Assembly (NCBI GenBank): GCA_942491345.1
Contig: CALOAN010000048.1
Location: forward strand, 62,001-126,000
Reading direction: 5' to 3'
Length of the DNA: 64,000 bases
Origin: JAHEEL01 sp942491345
Lineage (GTDB): Bacteria; Actinomycetota; Acidimicrobiia; Spongiisociales; UBA5794
Below, one piece after another: positions 49,570 through 58,754 of this stretch. The notes beneath the pieces were generated by a model. The model was given only the letters and a program-made list of their open reading frames with translations, did not search any database and was not told the origin of the DNA. Both the position numbers and the translations under genes were made by a program. Numbering within the stretch: the stretch's first letter is position 1; the number at the start of each line of letters is the position of its first letter.

Positions 49570-50609
49570 CGAACGCCGATCAGTTCGACGGCGTGGCCGC
49601 AATGATGCAAGAACGAAAGATCGCGGGAGTGTCCGCGAATCTGGCCTTCACGTACCGCGACCCGGCCACCGCAGCAGATGTGCGGCGAACGTTTCCGTGG
49701 ACAGAGCGCCTCGTGGCGGTGGCGTTCGCTTATGAACCCGACGCCGGAACCTCGGAGCCGGAACCGGGCGCATTGCGCATCGCCCGATTCGCAGACGGCG
49801 ACCAGTATCTCGGCCTGCGGGCCGCCTTGAATGCGCTCGTTGCCGAGCTGAAATCAACCGGAGCGCGAGCCGAAGCGCTCGCCGACGATTCACGTCTCGT
49901 CGACCGGGCGGTTGCGGTCCGTGCCGGAATCGGATGGTGGGGGCGGAGCACGATGGTTCTGGTACCCGGTGCCGGCCCGTGGGTGCTGCTCGGGAGTGTT
50001 GCCACCGACGCACCACTCGATGTTGATGAGCCGATGGTGCGGACGTGCGGAACCTGCACCGCCTGTATACCGGCATGTCCGACCGGTGCGATCCTCGACA
50101 ACGGTGTGCTCGACGTGCGTCTGTGCCTTGCGCACCACCTCCAGTCTCCAGGGCTCATCCCGGAAGACTTGCGGCGCGTGCTGGGGGATCGCCTGTACGG
50201 CTGTGATGATTGCCTGACGTCGTGTCCGCCGGGTAGTCGCGCACTCGAAGCAGCCAACCGTATCCCCGGACCCGAGATCCTCGACATCCTCGGAGCCACC
50301 GATGTCGAACTGCTCGAACGGTACGGTCACTTCTACCTCCCCGGGCGGCGACCGCGGATCGTGCGTCGCAACGCACTCGTCGCGGCGGGGAACGATCAAT
50401 CCCCTGAGCTCGTGCCGGTCGTCATTGGCTACCTGGGGCATCCCGATTGGCTCCTTCGCGCCCACGCGGCATGGGCCGTAGGGCAGCTTGGCACCGAGCT
50501 CGGGGACGCCGCCCTCGACATGGCGCTCACTGAGGAACGCGACGGGCGCGTGCGCCGTGAACTCCTGGGAGCACGGCAGCGGCGATCAGCAGGCGGCGGT
50601 CTACGCTGA
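49494..50609 (+). CDS. queG: epoxyqueuosine reductase-like Fe-S protein
   Basis: 371 residues from the ATG at 49494. A cobalamin-binding N-terminal domain (~1-165) is followed by two [4Fe-4S] motifs, CGTCTACIPACPTGAI (~184-199) and CDDCLTSCPPG (~234-244), and two HEAT repeats near the C-terminus (VVIGYLGHPDWLLRAHAAWAVGQLG). It removes the epoxide in the last step of queuosine synthesis in tRNA. The overall build is right; as this group is diverse in Actinobacteria, the substrate is less sure. Confidence 0.82.
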   Translation: MYRWRVLRDHLLEIALDHGCVGFGVTNADQFDGVAAMMQERKIAGVSANLAFTYRDPATAADVRRTFPWTERLVAVAFAYEPDAGTSEPEPGALRIARFADGDQYLGLRAALNALVAELKSTGARAEALADDSRLVDRAVAVRAGIGWWGRSTMVLVPGAGPWVLLGSVATDAPLDVDEPMVRTCGTCTACIPACPTGAILDNGVLDVRLCLAHHLQSPGLIPEDLRRVLGDRLYGCDDCLTSCPPGSRALEAANRIPGPEILDILGATDVELLERYGHFYLPGRRPRIVRRNALVAAGNDQSPELVPVVIGYLGHPDWLLRAHAAWAVGQLGTELGDAALDMALTEERDGRVRRELLGARQRRSAGGGLR

Positions 50610-50678
50610 GTTGATGGATTCTGAGATCTTCGCTTCGCCGGCTCGGGCGGGCGCGTGCCCCAAAACCGGCCGGGAGTC

Positions 50679-51437
50679 ATGCCGGTGTTGATCGTCTCCG
50701 ACGTCCACGGCGCCGTCGAGCCGCTGCGTCGCGTCGCCGCGCTCGGTGAACCGCTCCTCGTCCTCGGGGACCTCATCAACTACATCGACTACCGGTCCAA
50801 TGAAGGCATCGTCGCCAACATCTCAGGGAAACAACTGGTCGACGAGTTCGTGCGAATCCGGACCGTCGAAGGGAACGACGCCGCTACGGACTTCTGGCAT
50901 CGCGAATGGGCGCATCGCGACGAGGGGTTGGAGGACCGCTACACCGAGGCCGTCGAATCGTCCTACCAGGACGTGTGCCGAGCGCTGCGCGGAAGCAACG
51001 CGTATGTAACGTACGGCAACGTCGATCGACCCAAGATGCTGGCCGAACACCTCCCCGACGGAGCGCGGTTCGTCGACGCCGAAGTAGTCGAGATCGACGG
51101 ACTGCGTGTTGGATTCGCAGGCGGGGGCTTGACCAGCATCGGAACACCCGGCGAAGTCACCGAGCAAGAGATGAGGGCCAAGCTCGACCAGCTCGGGCCG
51201 GTGGACATCCTCGCCACCCATGTGCCGCCGGCGGTCCCTGCACTTGCGTGCGACGTCATCGGTGGGCGGCAGAAGGGGTCGATCGCCGTCCTCGAGTACG
51301 TCGAGCGGCAGATGCCTCCGTTCCACTATTTCGGAGACATCCACCAACCCCGAGCGACCACCTGGAGGATCGGGCCGACAACATGCATCAACGCGGGGTA
51401 CTTCAGGGCTACCGAGCGCGCGATTCGGCATGGCTGA
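50679..51437 (+). CDS. metallophosphoesterase
   Basis: 252 residues from the ATG at 50679. LIVSDVHGAVEPLRRV (D-x-H), VLGDLINY (GD), TYGNVDRP (GN-x-D), THVPP and GDIHQPR (GDxH-like) give the five calcineurin-like metal-binding motifs in order. Cytoplasmic; substrate unknown. It overlaps the methyltransferase by 8 bases. Confidence 0.85.
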   Translation: MPVLIVSDVHGAVEPLRRVAALGEPLLVLGDLINYIDYRSNEGIVANISGKQLVDEFVRIRTVEGNDAATDFWHREWAHRDEGLEDRYTEAVESSYQDVCRALRGSNAYVTYGNVDRPKMLAEHLPDGARFVDAEVVEIDGLRVGFAGGGLTSIGTPGEVTEQEMRAKLDQLGPVDILATHVPPAVPALACDVIGGRQKGSIAVLEYVERQMPPFHYFGDIHQPRATTWRIGPTTCINAGYFRATERAIRHG

Positions 51438-52149
51438 GGTCAACCTCGACCGTCTTGCCCGCGCCTACCAACACCGGCCCGCCTCCGAAGCGTCACTCGC
51501 GCGGGCCGAAGCTGCCGGGTTCGGGCTCGAGCGTGGTGCCTGGGTACTCGACGTTGGAGGAGGCCTGGGGAATCACGCCGTGGTCTGGGGCGGGCAAGGC
51601 CTCCGTGCCGTAGTGCTCGATCCGTCGCGTGTGATGCTTGCGACGGCTCGAGATCGGAACCTCATGGCGGTCAGGGCGCTTGCACAGGCGCTGCCGTTCA
51701 AATCCGAGTGTTTCGCTCTCGTGTGGTTCCACCTCTCCATCCACTACGGAGACTGGCAGGTGTCGATCGACGAGGCAGTGCGCGTTCTCGGCGAGGACGG
51801 AAGAGTTGAGATCTGGACGCTCGGGTCCGACCACCACGAGCAGTCGCTGCTGGCACAATGGTTCCCATCGGTACCGAGCATTGAATCCGAGCGGTTCCCG
51901 GAGCCCGAATCGACTGCGGCCTACCTAGAGGATCGAATCGATGTCGTTCGAGTGAGCCATCACGTGGAACGTGTCGTCCGGCCGTCAGGAGAATGGCTCC
52001 GTGCTGTTGAAGCAGGATTCATCTCGACGCTCCAACTGATCCCGAAAGACGAACGGGCCGCCGGAATCGCCGCCTTCCGGGAGGCCCACCCCGATGCTCG
52101 ACAACCGATCTCGTACCAACTTTGGTTCACGAGGATTGTTGGGCAGTAG
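51430..52149 (+). CDS. SAM-dependent methyltransferase
   Basis: 239 residues from the ATG at 51430. VLDVGGGLGNHAVVWGGQG (~40-58) is motif I, LDPSRVMLATARD motif II, and LPFKSECFALVWFHLSIHYG the type 11 methyltransferase motif. The larger frame from 51220 only reads through the phosphoesterase. Confidence 0.85.
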   Translation: MAEVNLDRLARAYQHRPASEASLARAEAAGFGLERGAWVLDVGGGLGNHAVVWGGQGLRAVVLDPSRVMLATARDRNLMAVRALAQALPFKSECFALVWFHLSIHYGDWQVSIDEAVRVLGEDGRVEIWTLGSDHHEQSLLAQWFPSVPSIESERFPEPESTAAYLEDRIDVVRVSHHVERVVRPSGEWLRAVEAGFISTLQLIPKDERAAGIAAFREAHPDARQPISYQLWFTRIVGQ

Positions 52150-52252
52150 AACCGGCAACACCGCCGGTTGGTGCGGCCCGGACGCCGGATCGGGTCGCCC
52201 GGACGTTCGGGGCGTCGCTACGATGCGGGGAGTTCCGAGACAAGGAGTGTCG

Positions 52253-52690
52253 ATGGACGGCACGGTTCAGAAGATCGAGGTCAACGCACCCCAGCAGTTC
52301 GTCTACGAGACCGCACTTGATCTCGAGACGTATCCGAACTGGGCGGGAGGTGTGAAAGCCGTGACGGTGGTCGAGGAGGACGAGTACGGGCGGCCGACCG
52401 TGGCCGACTTCACCATCGACGCGATGATCAAGGAGATCTCGTACACGCTCGACTACGACCACGGGCACGAAAACGGATTCACCTGGGCGGCGCGGCCAAA
52501 CGATGATCTCACGCTCCTCGAAGGCAGCTACACCTTCAACCCGATCGACGACGACGCGACAGAGGTCGTGTACGCCCTGCGCGTCGAACCCAACTTCACG
52601 GTGCCGGGATTCCTTCGGAGACAAGCCGAGAAGCAGATCGTCGGGACCGCGCTTCGCGGCCTGAAGAAGCGAGCGGAAGAAGGAGTCTGA
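52253..52690 (+). CDS. SRPBCC (START-like) lipid/ligand-binding protein
   Basis: 145 residues from the ATG at 52253. KIEVNAPQQFVYETALDLETYPNWAGGV is the classic opening of polyketide cyclase/SRPBCC proteins, and PGFLRRQAEKQIVGTALRGLKKRAEE the closing helix. It binds a hydrophobic ligand. The stop overlaps the ArsA-like gene by one base. Confidence 0.85.
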   Translation: MDGTVQKIEVNAPQQFVYETALDLETYPNWAGGVKAVTVVEEDEYGRPTVADFTIDAMIKEISYTLDYDHGHENGFTWAARPNDDLTLLEGSYTFNPIDDDATEVVYALRVEPNFTVPGFLRRQAEKQIVGTALRGLKKRAEEGV

Positions 52691-53859
52691 TGCGGGTCAT
52701 CCTCGTCACCGGGAAGGGTGGCGTGGGGAAGACCACCGTGGCCGCTGCGACGGCCCTTCGCTCGGCCGATTTCGGTCATCGAACGCTGGTGATGTCGACA
52801 GATCCGGCTCACTCACTTGCCGACGCGTATCAGGTGCCGTTGGGGGATAGCTCGATCCAGATAGTCGAGCGCCTCGACGCTCAACAGATCGATGCACAGC
52901 AGCGCCTCGAGGAGTCATGGGGATCGGTTCGGGACTACCTGACCGACGTTTTCGACTGGTCGGGGCTCAAGGGGATCGAGGCGGAGGAGCTCACCGTCTT
53001 CCCGGGGATGGACGAGCTGTTCTCGCTTGCGAGTGTTCGCGACCACGCCGCATCGGGGAGGTATGACGCGATCATCGTCGACTGTGCCCCTACTGCCGAA
53101 ACACTCCGACTTCTCAGCCTGCCGGAAGTGATGTCGTGGTACATGGACAAGATGTTCCCAGTCGGGCGGCGCGTAGCGAAGGTTGTTCGGCCCATGATCA
53201 GCCGGGTTTCGTCGATGCCGGTTGCAGACGAGGAGGTCTGGGACTCGGTGGCGCGGTTCTACGAACGCCTCGACGGAGTGCGCGACATCCTCGGGAACCC
53301 GGAGATCACGTCGGCGCGGCTGGTGATGAACCCCGAGAAGATGGTGATTGCCGAAGCCCGAAGAACCTATACCTACCTCGGGCTGTTCGGGTATGCCGTC
53401 GATGCGGCCGTCGTCAACCGGGTGCTTCCCGACGTCGTGACCGACCCGTATTTCGAGCGGTGGCGTGAGATCCAGGCGGAGCATCTCGAGTCGGTGGAGG
53501 AAGGGTTCGCCGACATCGACATCCGGCATCTCCGGTTGTTCGACGAGGAGATGGTGGGTGTTGATCGATTGCGGGTGGTCGGGAAGGAGTTGTTCGGCGA
53601 GGCGGATCCGACCGTGCGGCTTTCGGAGGGCCGGCCGTTTCGCGTTGAGGATGATGGTGACAACGTTGTGATGGTCGTTGGAATGCCGTTCGCCGACCAC
53701 TCGGAGGTTGATGTGATGCGCCATGAGGATGAGTTGTTCGTGACCGTAGGTCCGTATCGCAGGTCGATCGTGCTTCCCGATTCCCTCCGCAGGAGGCATG
53801 TGCTCAGAGCCAAACTCGCGACTGGCGAACTCAGGGTGACGTTCGGTACGGTGGAATGA
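52690..53859 (+). CDS. ArsA/GET3-like ATPase with C-terminal Hsp20-like domain
   Basis: 389 residues. P-loop GKGGVGKTT (8-16), STDPAHSLADAY (~37-48, switch I), VDCAPTAETLRLLSLPE (~127-143, switch II). Residues ~310-389 (FRVEDDGDNVVMVVGMPFADHSEVDVMRHEDELFVTVGPYRR) form an alpha-crystallin-like beta domain, known from ArsA-type proteins of phototrophs and Actinobacteria. No CxxC of Get3 is visible. The likely role is client-protein or tail-anchored handling rather than arsenite export. Confidence 0.85.
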   Translation: MRVILVTGKGGVGKTTVAAATALRSADFGHRTLVMSTDPAHSLADAYQVPLGDSSIQIVERLDAQQIDAQQRLEESWGSVRDYLTDVFDWSGLKGIEAEELTVFPGMDELFSLASVRDHAASGRYDAIIVDCAPTAETLRLLSLPEVMSWYMDKMFPVGRRVAKVVRPMISRVSSMPVADEEVWDSVARFYERLDGVRDILGNPEITSARLVMNPEKMVIAEARRTYTYLGLFGYAVDAAVVNRVLPDVVTDPYFERWREIQAEHLESVEEGFADIDIRHLRLFDEEMVGVDRLRVVGKELFGEADPTVRLSEGRPFRVEDDGDNVVMVVGMPFADHSEVDVMRHEDELFVTVGPYRRSIVLPDSLRRRHVLRAKLATGELRVTFGTVE

Positions 53860-54053
53860 TGTGGGATCGTTTCTTCGAGCAGCGACCGATTCAGAACGGG
53901 TTGCGACGTGCCGGCATCCACTTCGCCAAGGCGGCCTACGAGGTCGTCGGTGGGGTCGCAGCGTTCGTCGACGAGGTGGTGTCGGTCGTGATCGAAGACG
54001 AATCCGACGATGACGACGACCGGTCAGGGCCGACGAGGATCGTGATCGAGTAG
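53856..54053 (+). CDS. 65-residue acidic-tail protein linked to the ArsA-like gene
   Basis: It overlaps the ATPase stop by four bases. NGLRRAGIHFAKAAYEVVGGVAAFVDEVVSVVIEDE forms an amphipathic helix and DESDDDDD is acidic. It is probably a small partner; no family recognised beyond actinobacterial DUFs. Confidence 0.6.
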   Translation: MMWDRFFEQRPIQNGLRRAGIHFAKAAYEVVGGVAAFVDEVVSVVIEDESDDDDDRSGPTRIVIE

Positions 54054-54055
54054 GT

Positions 54056-54118
54056 AGACACGAGATCCGAGACACGAGACAGGAGATCCCCCGGTCTCGT
54101 GTCTCGTGTCTTGTGTCT
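54056..54118. repeat. GAGACACGAGAC / GTCTCGTGTCTCGTGTC intergenic repeat, copy 3
   Basis: ACACGAGATCCGAGACACGAGAC faces GTCTCGTGTCTCGTGTCTTGTGTC across a short loop, a long hairpin between convergent genes; it may terminate both. Related to 40139-40181 and 46256-46313. Confidence 0.75.
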
Positions 54119-54119
54119 A

Positions 54120-56123
54120 CTACCCGCCGAACCCGACCCAGTCGATCGTCTTCAGCGTGTCTGCGTCGCTCACCATCACTCCTGCGTCCGAGACGGTCAC
54201 CAAGTTTCCATTGATGAGGAGTGAACGCCGGATCGGCATCCACCACTTGGACCCGTCGGGGTCGTGGGAGACCACGCCGGTTTCACGGATCCCGTCCTCG
54301 GAGACGCTCAGCACGAGTGCTCCCGTGGGTGAGAGCCCGGTGTCGCCCTCGTCCCAACGCTCGTAGGGGAACACCGTCAAGCCGGTCGACGGATCGTGGA
54401 GGAAGGCGTGGTGGTCCCACTCAACCTCGGAGTGTCCGTTCTCCAGCGTGTACCGATCGATACGTGCCGGATCGTCCGGGTTCGAGACATCGAACAGTGA
54501 CGCCTGGAGGCCACGGACGCGGCCGTCGAGGTCAGCGTCCTGGCCGACTCCGAGGAGTGCGTTGTCGCCAACAGGGTGCAAGTAGGCGGAGTAGCCGGGG
54601 ATCTTGAGTTCACCGCGGATCTTGGGCCGCTCGGGATCCGAAAGGTCGATCACGTACAGCGGGTCGACTTGACGGAACGTCACGACGTACCCCAGGTCCC
54701 CGAAGAAACGCACAGAGTAGATCCGTTCGCCCCGGCCGAGCCCGTCAACACTCCCTACTGTTCGCAGTTCATCACCGGTGGTAGTGAGCACGGTCACCAT
54801 CGACTCCGACTCGGGCCCGTTCCACCATTCAGGGGTGTCGGTGGACGCCACACGGAGGTAGCCGTCGTGTTCCGACATCGACCATTGGCTGAGCATGTAA
54901 CCCGGCACGGCTCCCGAAGCCCGATAGTCGGCGCCGCGCTCAGAGAGAGCGAACTTGTGAATCATGGTTGTCGTGCCGGCTGGGCGTTCTCCCTGCTCGA
55001 ACACGATGGGGTCGACCCATCGGCTTGTCGCCACGTAGGTTGCGTTCCCCGAGGAGTAGACGATGTCCCCGTCGGCGAAGACGCCCGTTGCGTCAGCGAC
55101 ACTGAGATTGTCGTTGTCGAGCGTCACCAGGGAGAGGGTTGTGAATCCGGAGAACTCATCGGGATGGTTCGTCCGGTCGCAGGCGAGGAGAGTGCCCTCG
55201 TCTGCAATTCGATCGCGGCCTTTGTGGTCGGTGACGATGTAGTACGGGAGCCAGTTCTCGACCGTGGAGTTCTCGATGATCTCTCGGTTTCGCTCCTCGG
55301 CTTCCCGCTCCGCTCGGAGGCCCCCGCCCTCGGGGTAGACCCAGGCGAATCCGTTGAAGCCGGAAGACACGATGAGACGGACGGCACCGTCAACCATTCG
55401 CGACGAGACGTAGCGTCCGTCGATGCGCAGCGTCCTGCTCAGCTCGGGATCAGCGGGTTCGGAGATGTCGATCTCCACGACGGTGAGCACCGGGGTCGGC
55501 ATCTGCATGACACCGAGGTCTCCGCCAACAGTATCCTCGGCGAACGGGATCATGTCGTAGCCACCATTCGCGATGGCGATCACGCGGTCGCCGTCGAGGA
55601 ACAGGTCCTGCGTCCAGAACGCCAGGTCGATTGAACCCTCGTGGCTCAGTCGATCTCCGCGAATCGAGACAATGTGGAGTGTGCTGCCGCTCACGGCGAC
55701 GATGTGTGTGCCATCGGTCTTCACGAGATCGGGCTCGTCCACTCCGACCTCCTGGAGATTCGTACCGATGTCGGTGCCGCCGTCGCCTGCTGCGACCGTT
55801 GTCGTGGGACTCCGAGGTGCGGTGCCCTGTTCGAGGGCGCCCGCAGCGTCGTCGAACACTCCTTCGTAGATTGGATATGCACCGTACCCGTCGAGGCCGT
55901 ACGGCCCGACACGATCGAGCGCATGTCCGATTGTCCAGTCGAGAAGGTCGTCGCATGCGTCGAACGGCAGAAGTGCTCCTTCGGCCGACGGGTTCGAGGT
56001 TCTGACGACGGTCGTCGATGAATTGGATCCAAGTTGGGTAGTCATTCCCGCGGAGCGGGCCGGCAGGGCGCACCCCGACAGCGCGAGAGCTGCTCCGACG
56101 GTGATGGTGACGATTCGCTTCAC
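54120..56123 (-). CDS. beta-propeller lipoprotein (PF09826-type)
   Basis: 667 residues from a GTG at 56123, chosen because GGAGG lies 5-6 bases upstream; an ATG at 56135 is in frame. Lipobox LALSGC. NLQEVGVDEPDLVKTDG (~115-131) is the signature of secreted proteins with C-terminal beta-propeller (PF09826), followed by repeated blade segments (VVEIDISEPADPEL, FVTFRQVDPLYVIDLSDPERPK). It sits on the outer face of the membrane; ligand unknown. Confidence 0.85.
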   Translation of the reverse strand: MKRIVTITVGAALALSGCALPARSAGMTTQLGSNSSTTVVRTSNPSAEGALLPFDACDDLLDWTIGHALDRVGPYGLDGYGAYPIYEGVFDDAAGALEQGTAPRSPTTTVAAGDGGTDIGTNLQEVGVDEPDLVKTDGTHIVAVSGSTLHIVSIRGDRLSHEGSIDLAFWTQDLFLDGDRVIAIANGGYDMIPFAEDTVGGDLGVMQMPTPVLTVVEIDISEPADPELSRTLRIDGRYVSSRMVDGAVRLIVSSGFNGFAWVYPEGGGLRAEREAEERNREIIENSTVENWLPYYIVTDHKGRDRIADEGTLLACDRTNHPDEFSGFTTLSLVTLDNDNLSVADATGVFADGDIVYSSGNATYVATSRWVDPIVFEQGERPAGTTTMIHKFALSERGADYRASGAVPGYMLSQWSMSEHDGYLRVASTDTPEWWNGPESESMVTVLTTTGDELRTVGSVDGLGRGERIYSVRFFGDLGYVVTFRQVDPLYVIDLSDPERPKIRGELKIPGYSAYLHPVGDNALLGVGQDADLDGRVRGLQASLFDVSNPDDPARIDRYTLENGHSEVEWDHHAFLHDPSTGLTVFPYERWDEGDTGLSPTGALVLSVSEDGIRETGVVSHDPDGSKWWMPIRRSLLINGNLVTVSDAGVMVSDADTLKTIDWVGFGG

Positions 56124-56201
56124 CTGAGCCTCCATGCTCGATTGCCGGTACGACGCTCCAAGGCCGCCTCGCGGTTCCCGCTCCTGATATCCTGCGCGCT
56201 C

Positions 56202-57119
56202 ATGAGCACCATCGGGATCGACATCGGCGGGTCGAAAGCGCTTGCAGTTCGTCTCGAAGACGGAGCCGTTGTCGAGGAGCGGCACACGGCAGCGCCGGGC
56301 GAACCGCCCCTCGAGACTGCACTTGGCGCGATCAAGGGAGTGTGGGCCGACGACGTCGAAGCCGTGGGAGTTGGGATTGCAGGCCTGGTGCGCTGGCCGG
56401 AGGGTGTCTTCGCTTGGGGCCCGCACGTGGACAGCACGGACCTTCCGATTCGCGAACTGCTGGAGGAAAGCCTCGAGGTCCCCGTCGTGGTCGACAACGA
56501 CGCCAACGTCGCGGCCTACGGCGAACACGTCGTCGGTGCAGCGCGAGGCTTCGATGACTTCCTCCTCGTGACGCTCGGCACCGGGATCGGTGGCGCAATC
56601 ATGATCGGCGGTTCGGTCTACCGTGGGGAGTCATTTGCCGGAGAGTGGGGCCACATCCGGCACAATCCAAGTGGACGTCTCTGCGATTGCGGCAAACGGG
56701 GGTGCTGGGAGACCGTTGCATCGGGGCCGGCTCTGGTGCGCCTGGCCCGCGAGGTCATCAGCCTCAACCCGGAAGGCTCGTTTGCCCACCGGTTCGAGAC
56801 CGGGGCGATCCGGGGCGAGGACGTGACCGCAGCGGCCGACGCCGGCGACGAAGTCGCACGCGGCCTCGTCGCAGAAGTCGGTGCGGAGCTTGGCCGCGGT
56901 ATCGCCAACCTGATTGCGGTCTTCGACCCGGAACTGGTGGTTGTCGGCGGCGGCCTCGGATCGGTCGGCGAGTCCCTGCTCGGTCCGGCTCGTCGCTTCG
57001 CGGCCGAGGCGCTCCACGGTGGGAACCACCGGCTGTCGCCGCCGATCCTGGTGGCAGGTTCCGGAGCCAGAGCCGGGGCGGTTGGCGCTGCTTACCTCGC
57101 ATCCTCGATACGCTCGTAG
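56202..57119 (+). CDS. ROK-family sugar kinase (glucokinase-like)
   Basis: 305 residues. IGIDIGGSKALAVRLEDG (4-21) is the ATP phosphate motif; VDNDANVAAYGE (~95-106) holds the catalytic Asp; LGTGIGGAIMIGG and EWGHIRHNPSGRLCDCGKRGCWE (~145-167) give the ROK zinc motif C-x-C-G-x2-G-C. It phosphorylates glucose or a related sugar. The start has no clear ribosome site. Confidence 0.9.
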   Translation: MSTIGIDIGGSKALAVRLEDGAVVEERHTAAPGEPPLETALGAIKGVWADDVEAVGVGIAGLVRWPEGVFAWGPHVDSTDLPIRELLEESLEVPVVVDNDANVAAYGEHVVGAARGFDDFLLVTLGTGIGGAIMIGGSVYRGESFAGEWGHIRHNPSGRLCDCGKRGCWETVASGPALVRLAREVISLNPEGSFAHRFETGAIRGEDVTAAADAGDEVARGLVAEVGAELGRGIANLIAVFDPELVVVGGGLGSVGESLLGPARRFAAEALHGGNHRLSPPILVAGSGARAGAVGAAYLASSIRS

Positions 57120-57121
57120 CC

Positions 57122-57514
57122 ATGTCACGACTTGATGAATCCCCGGTCGCCAGGCGAGAGCCGAAGGAGATTGCCCGCGAAGCGATCCTGCTCATCCCGA
57201 ACGTGGTGAAGCTTCTCGCCCGGATCGTTCGCGATCCCCGGGTGCCCGTGCGGCGGAAGACGTTCGCCGCAGCCGCACTGGTCTACGTGGTCTCACCGAT
57301 CGACCTCATACCCGATTTCGTCGCTGGCCTCGGTCAACTCGACGACCTCGTCATCGTGGCGGTCGCATTGAACCACCTCGTGGCCGGCGCCGGCCGAGAC
57401 GTCGTCGAACAACACTGGGATGGTTCCGCCGACTCGCTGGACCTCGTGCTCGCGGCGACTGAATGGGGGACCGAGATCATCCCCGGTCCGCTCCGGCGGA
57501 TGCTGCCCGGCTGA
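57122..57514 (+). CDS. YkvA-like DUF1232 protein
   Basis: 130 residues. RDPRVPVRRKTFAAAALVYVVSPIDLIPDFVAGLGQLDDLVI is the whole DUF1232 signature (SPIDLIPDF), one or two membrane-associated helices. Two bases after the kinase stop, so co-transcribed. Function unknown. Confidence 0.85.
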   Translation: MSRLDESPVARREPKEIAREAILLIPNVVKLLARIVRDPRVPVRRKTFAAAALVYVVSPIDLIPDFVAGLGQLDDLVIVAVALNHLVAGAGRDVVEQHWDGSADSLDLVLAATEWGTEIIPGPLRRMLPG

Positions 57515-57581
57515 TCTTGGTGTAGCACGGAGCGCCGCCCGGGTCCTTCCCGAGCTGTCCGGGCGAGCCTACGCTCACCGG

Positions 57582-58754
57582 ATGGATTTCCGACGAATTG
57601 ACAATCTGCCCCCCTATGTCTTCGCCGAGGTAACCAAGAAGGCGCTCGAAGCGCGCCGCGCCGGCATCGACATCATCGATCTTGGCTTCGGAAACCCGGA
57701 CATACCGTCGCCGCCCCAAGTGGTGGACAAACTCGTCGAGGCGGCGCGCAGTCCGAAGAACCACCGATACTCGGCGTCTCGCGGCATTCCGAATCTCCGA
57801 AAGGCGGTCGCCGATCGCTACCAGCGGCGATACGGAGTCGAGCTCGATCCTGAGACCGAGGTCATCAGCACAATCGGCGCGAAGGAGGGTCTCTCCCACC
57901 TGATGTGGGCCCTGGTCCAGCCCGGCGATGTTGCCCTCGTGCCGGAGCCGTCGTACCCGATTCACATCTACGCCGCAGTGCTCTCCGGGGCGGAGGTACA
58001 GCGGGTCCATCTGTCGACGGGCATCGATTTCTTCGAGCGGCTCACTGAGGCGTACCACAATTCGTGGCCCCGGCCGCGAGTCATCGTGACGTCGTTCCCG
58101 CACAACCCCACCACGGAAACGGTGGATATCTCGTTCTTCGAGCGCCTCGTGGCGTTTGCGAAGGAGAACGACACGATGCTCGTGCACGACTTCGCCTACG
58201 CCGACATCACCTACGACGGGTACGTACCGCCGAGCCTGCTTCAGGTTCCGGGGGCGAAGGATGTCGGAGTCGAGTTGTACACGCTGTCGAAGAGCCACTC
58301 GATGGCCGGCTGGCGGGTCGGGTTCGTCGTCGGGAACTCCGAGATGGTCGGAGCACTCGCGAAACTCAAGTCGTACCTCGACTACGGCACATTCCAGCCG
58401 ATCCAGATCGCGTCGATCATCGCGCTGAACGAGTGTGACGACTATGTGCCCAAAGTCATCGACATCTACCAACGGCGCCGCGACGTTCTTGTGGACGGGC
58501 TCCGTCGCATCGGCTGGGAGGTCGACAAGCCCAAGGGCACGATGTTCGTGTGGGCTCCGATCCCCGACCAGTACCGGCACATGGATTCGCTCACGTTTGC
58601 GCTGTACCTGCTCGACAAAGGGCAAGTTGCAGTCAGTCCCGGAATCGGCTTCGGCCCGTCGGGCGACGGCCACGTGAGGTTCGCCCTCGTCGAGAACGAT
58701 CAACGCACCGCTCAGGCGGTCCGGGGCATCCGGAAGGCGCTCGACCTCCCTTAG
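57582..58754 (+). CDS. class I/II aminotransferase (AlaC-like)
   Basis: 390 residues. IIDLGFGNPDIPSP (~29-42), RYSASRGIPNLRKAVADRY (~63-81), SFPHNPTTETVD (~168-179) and the PLP Lys in TLSKSHSMAGWRVGF (~233-247). RRIDNLPPYVF at the start is typical of the AlaC/LL-diaminopimelate-like group that makes alanine from pyruvate and glutamate. Its stop overlaps the glycogen phosphorylase stop tail to tail. Confidence 0.88.
   Translation: MDFRRIDNLPPYVFAEVTKKALEARRAGIDIIDLGFGNPDIPSPPQVVDKLVEAARSPKNHRYSASRGIPNLRKAVADRYQRRYGVELDPETEVISTIGAKEGLSHLMWALVQPGDVALVPEPSYPIHIYAAVLSGAEVQRVHLSTGIDFFERLTEAYHNSWPRPRVIVTSFPHNPTTETVDISFFERLVAFAKENDTMLVHDFAYADITYDGYVPPSLLQVPGAKDVGVELYTLSKSHSMAGWRVGFVVGNSEMVGALAKLKSYLDYGTFQPIQIASIIALNECDDYVPKVIDIYQRRRDVLVDGLRRIGWEVDKPKGTMFVWAPIPDQYRHMDSLTFALYLLDKGQVAVSPGIGFGPSGDGHVRFALVENDQRTAQAVRGIRKALDLP

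Noticed and set aside
54120..56528. 802-residue version of the beta-propeller protein
   Set aside because: The extra N-terminus runs antisense into the ROK kinase; a signal peptide with lipobox begins at 56123.
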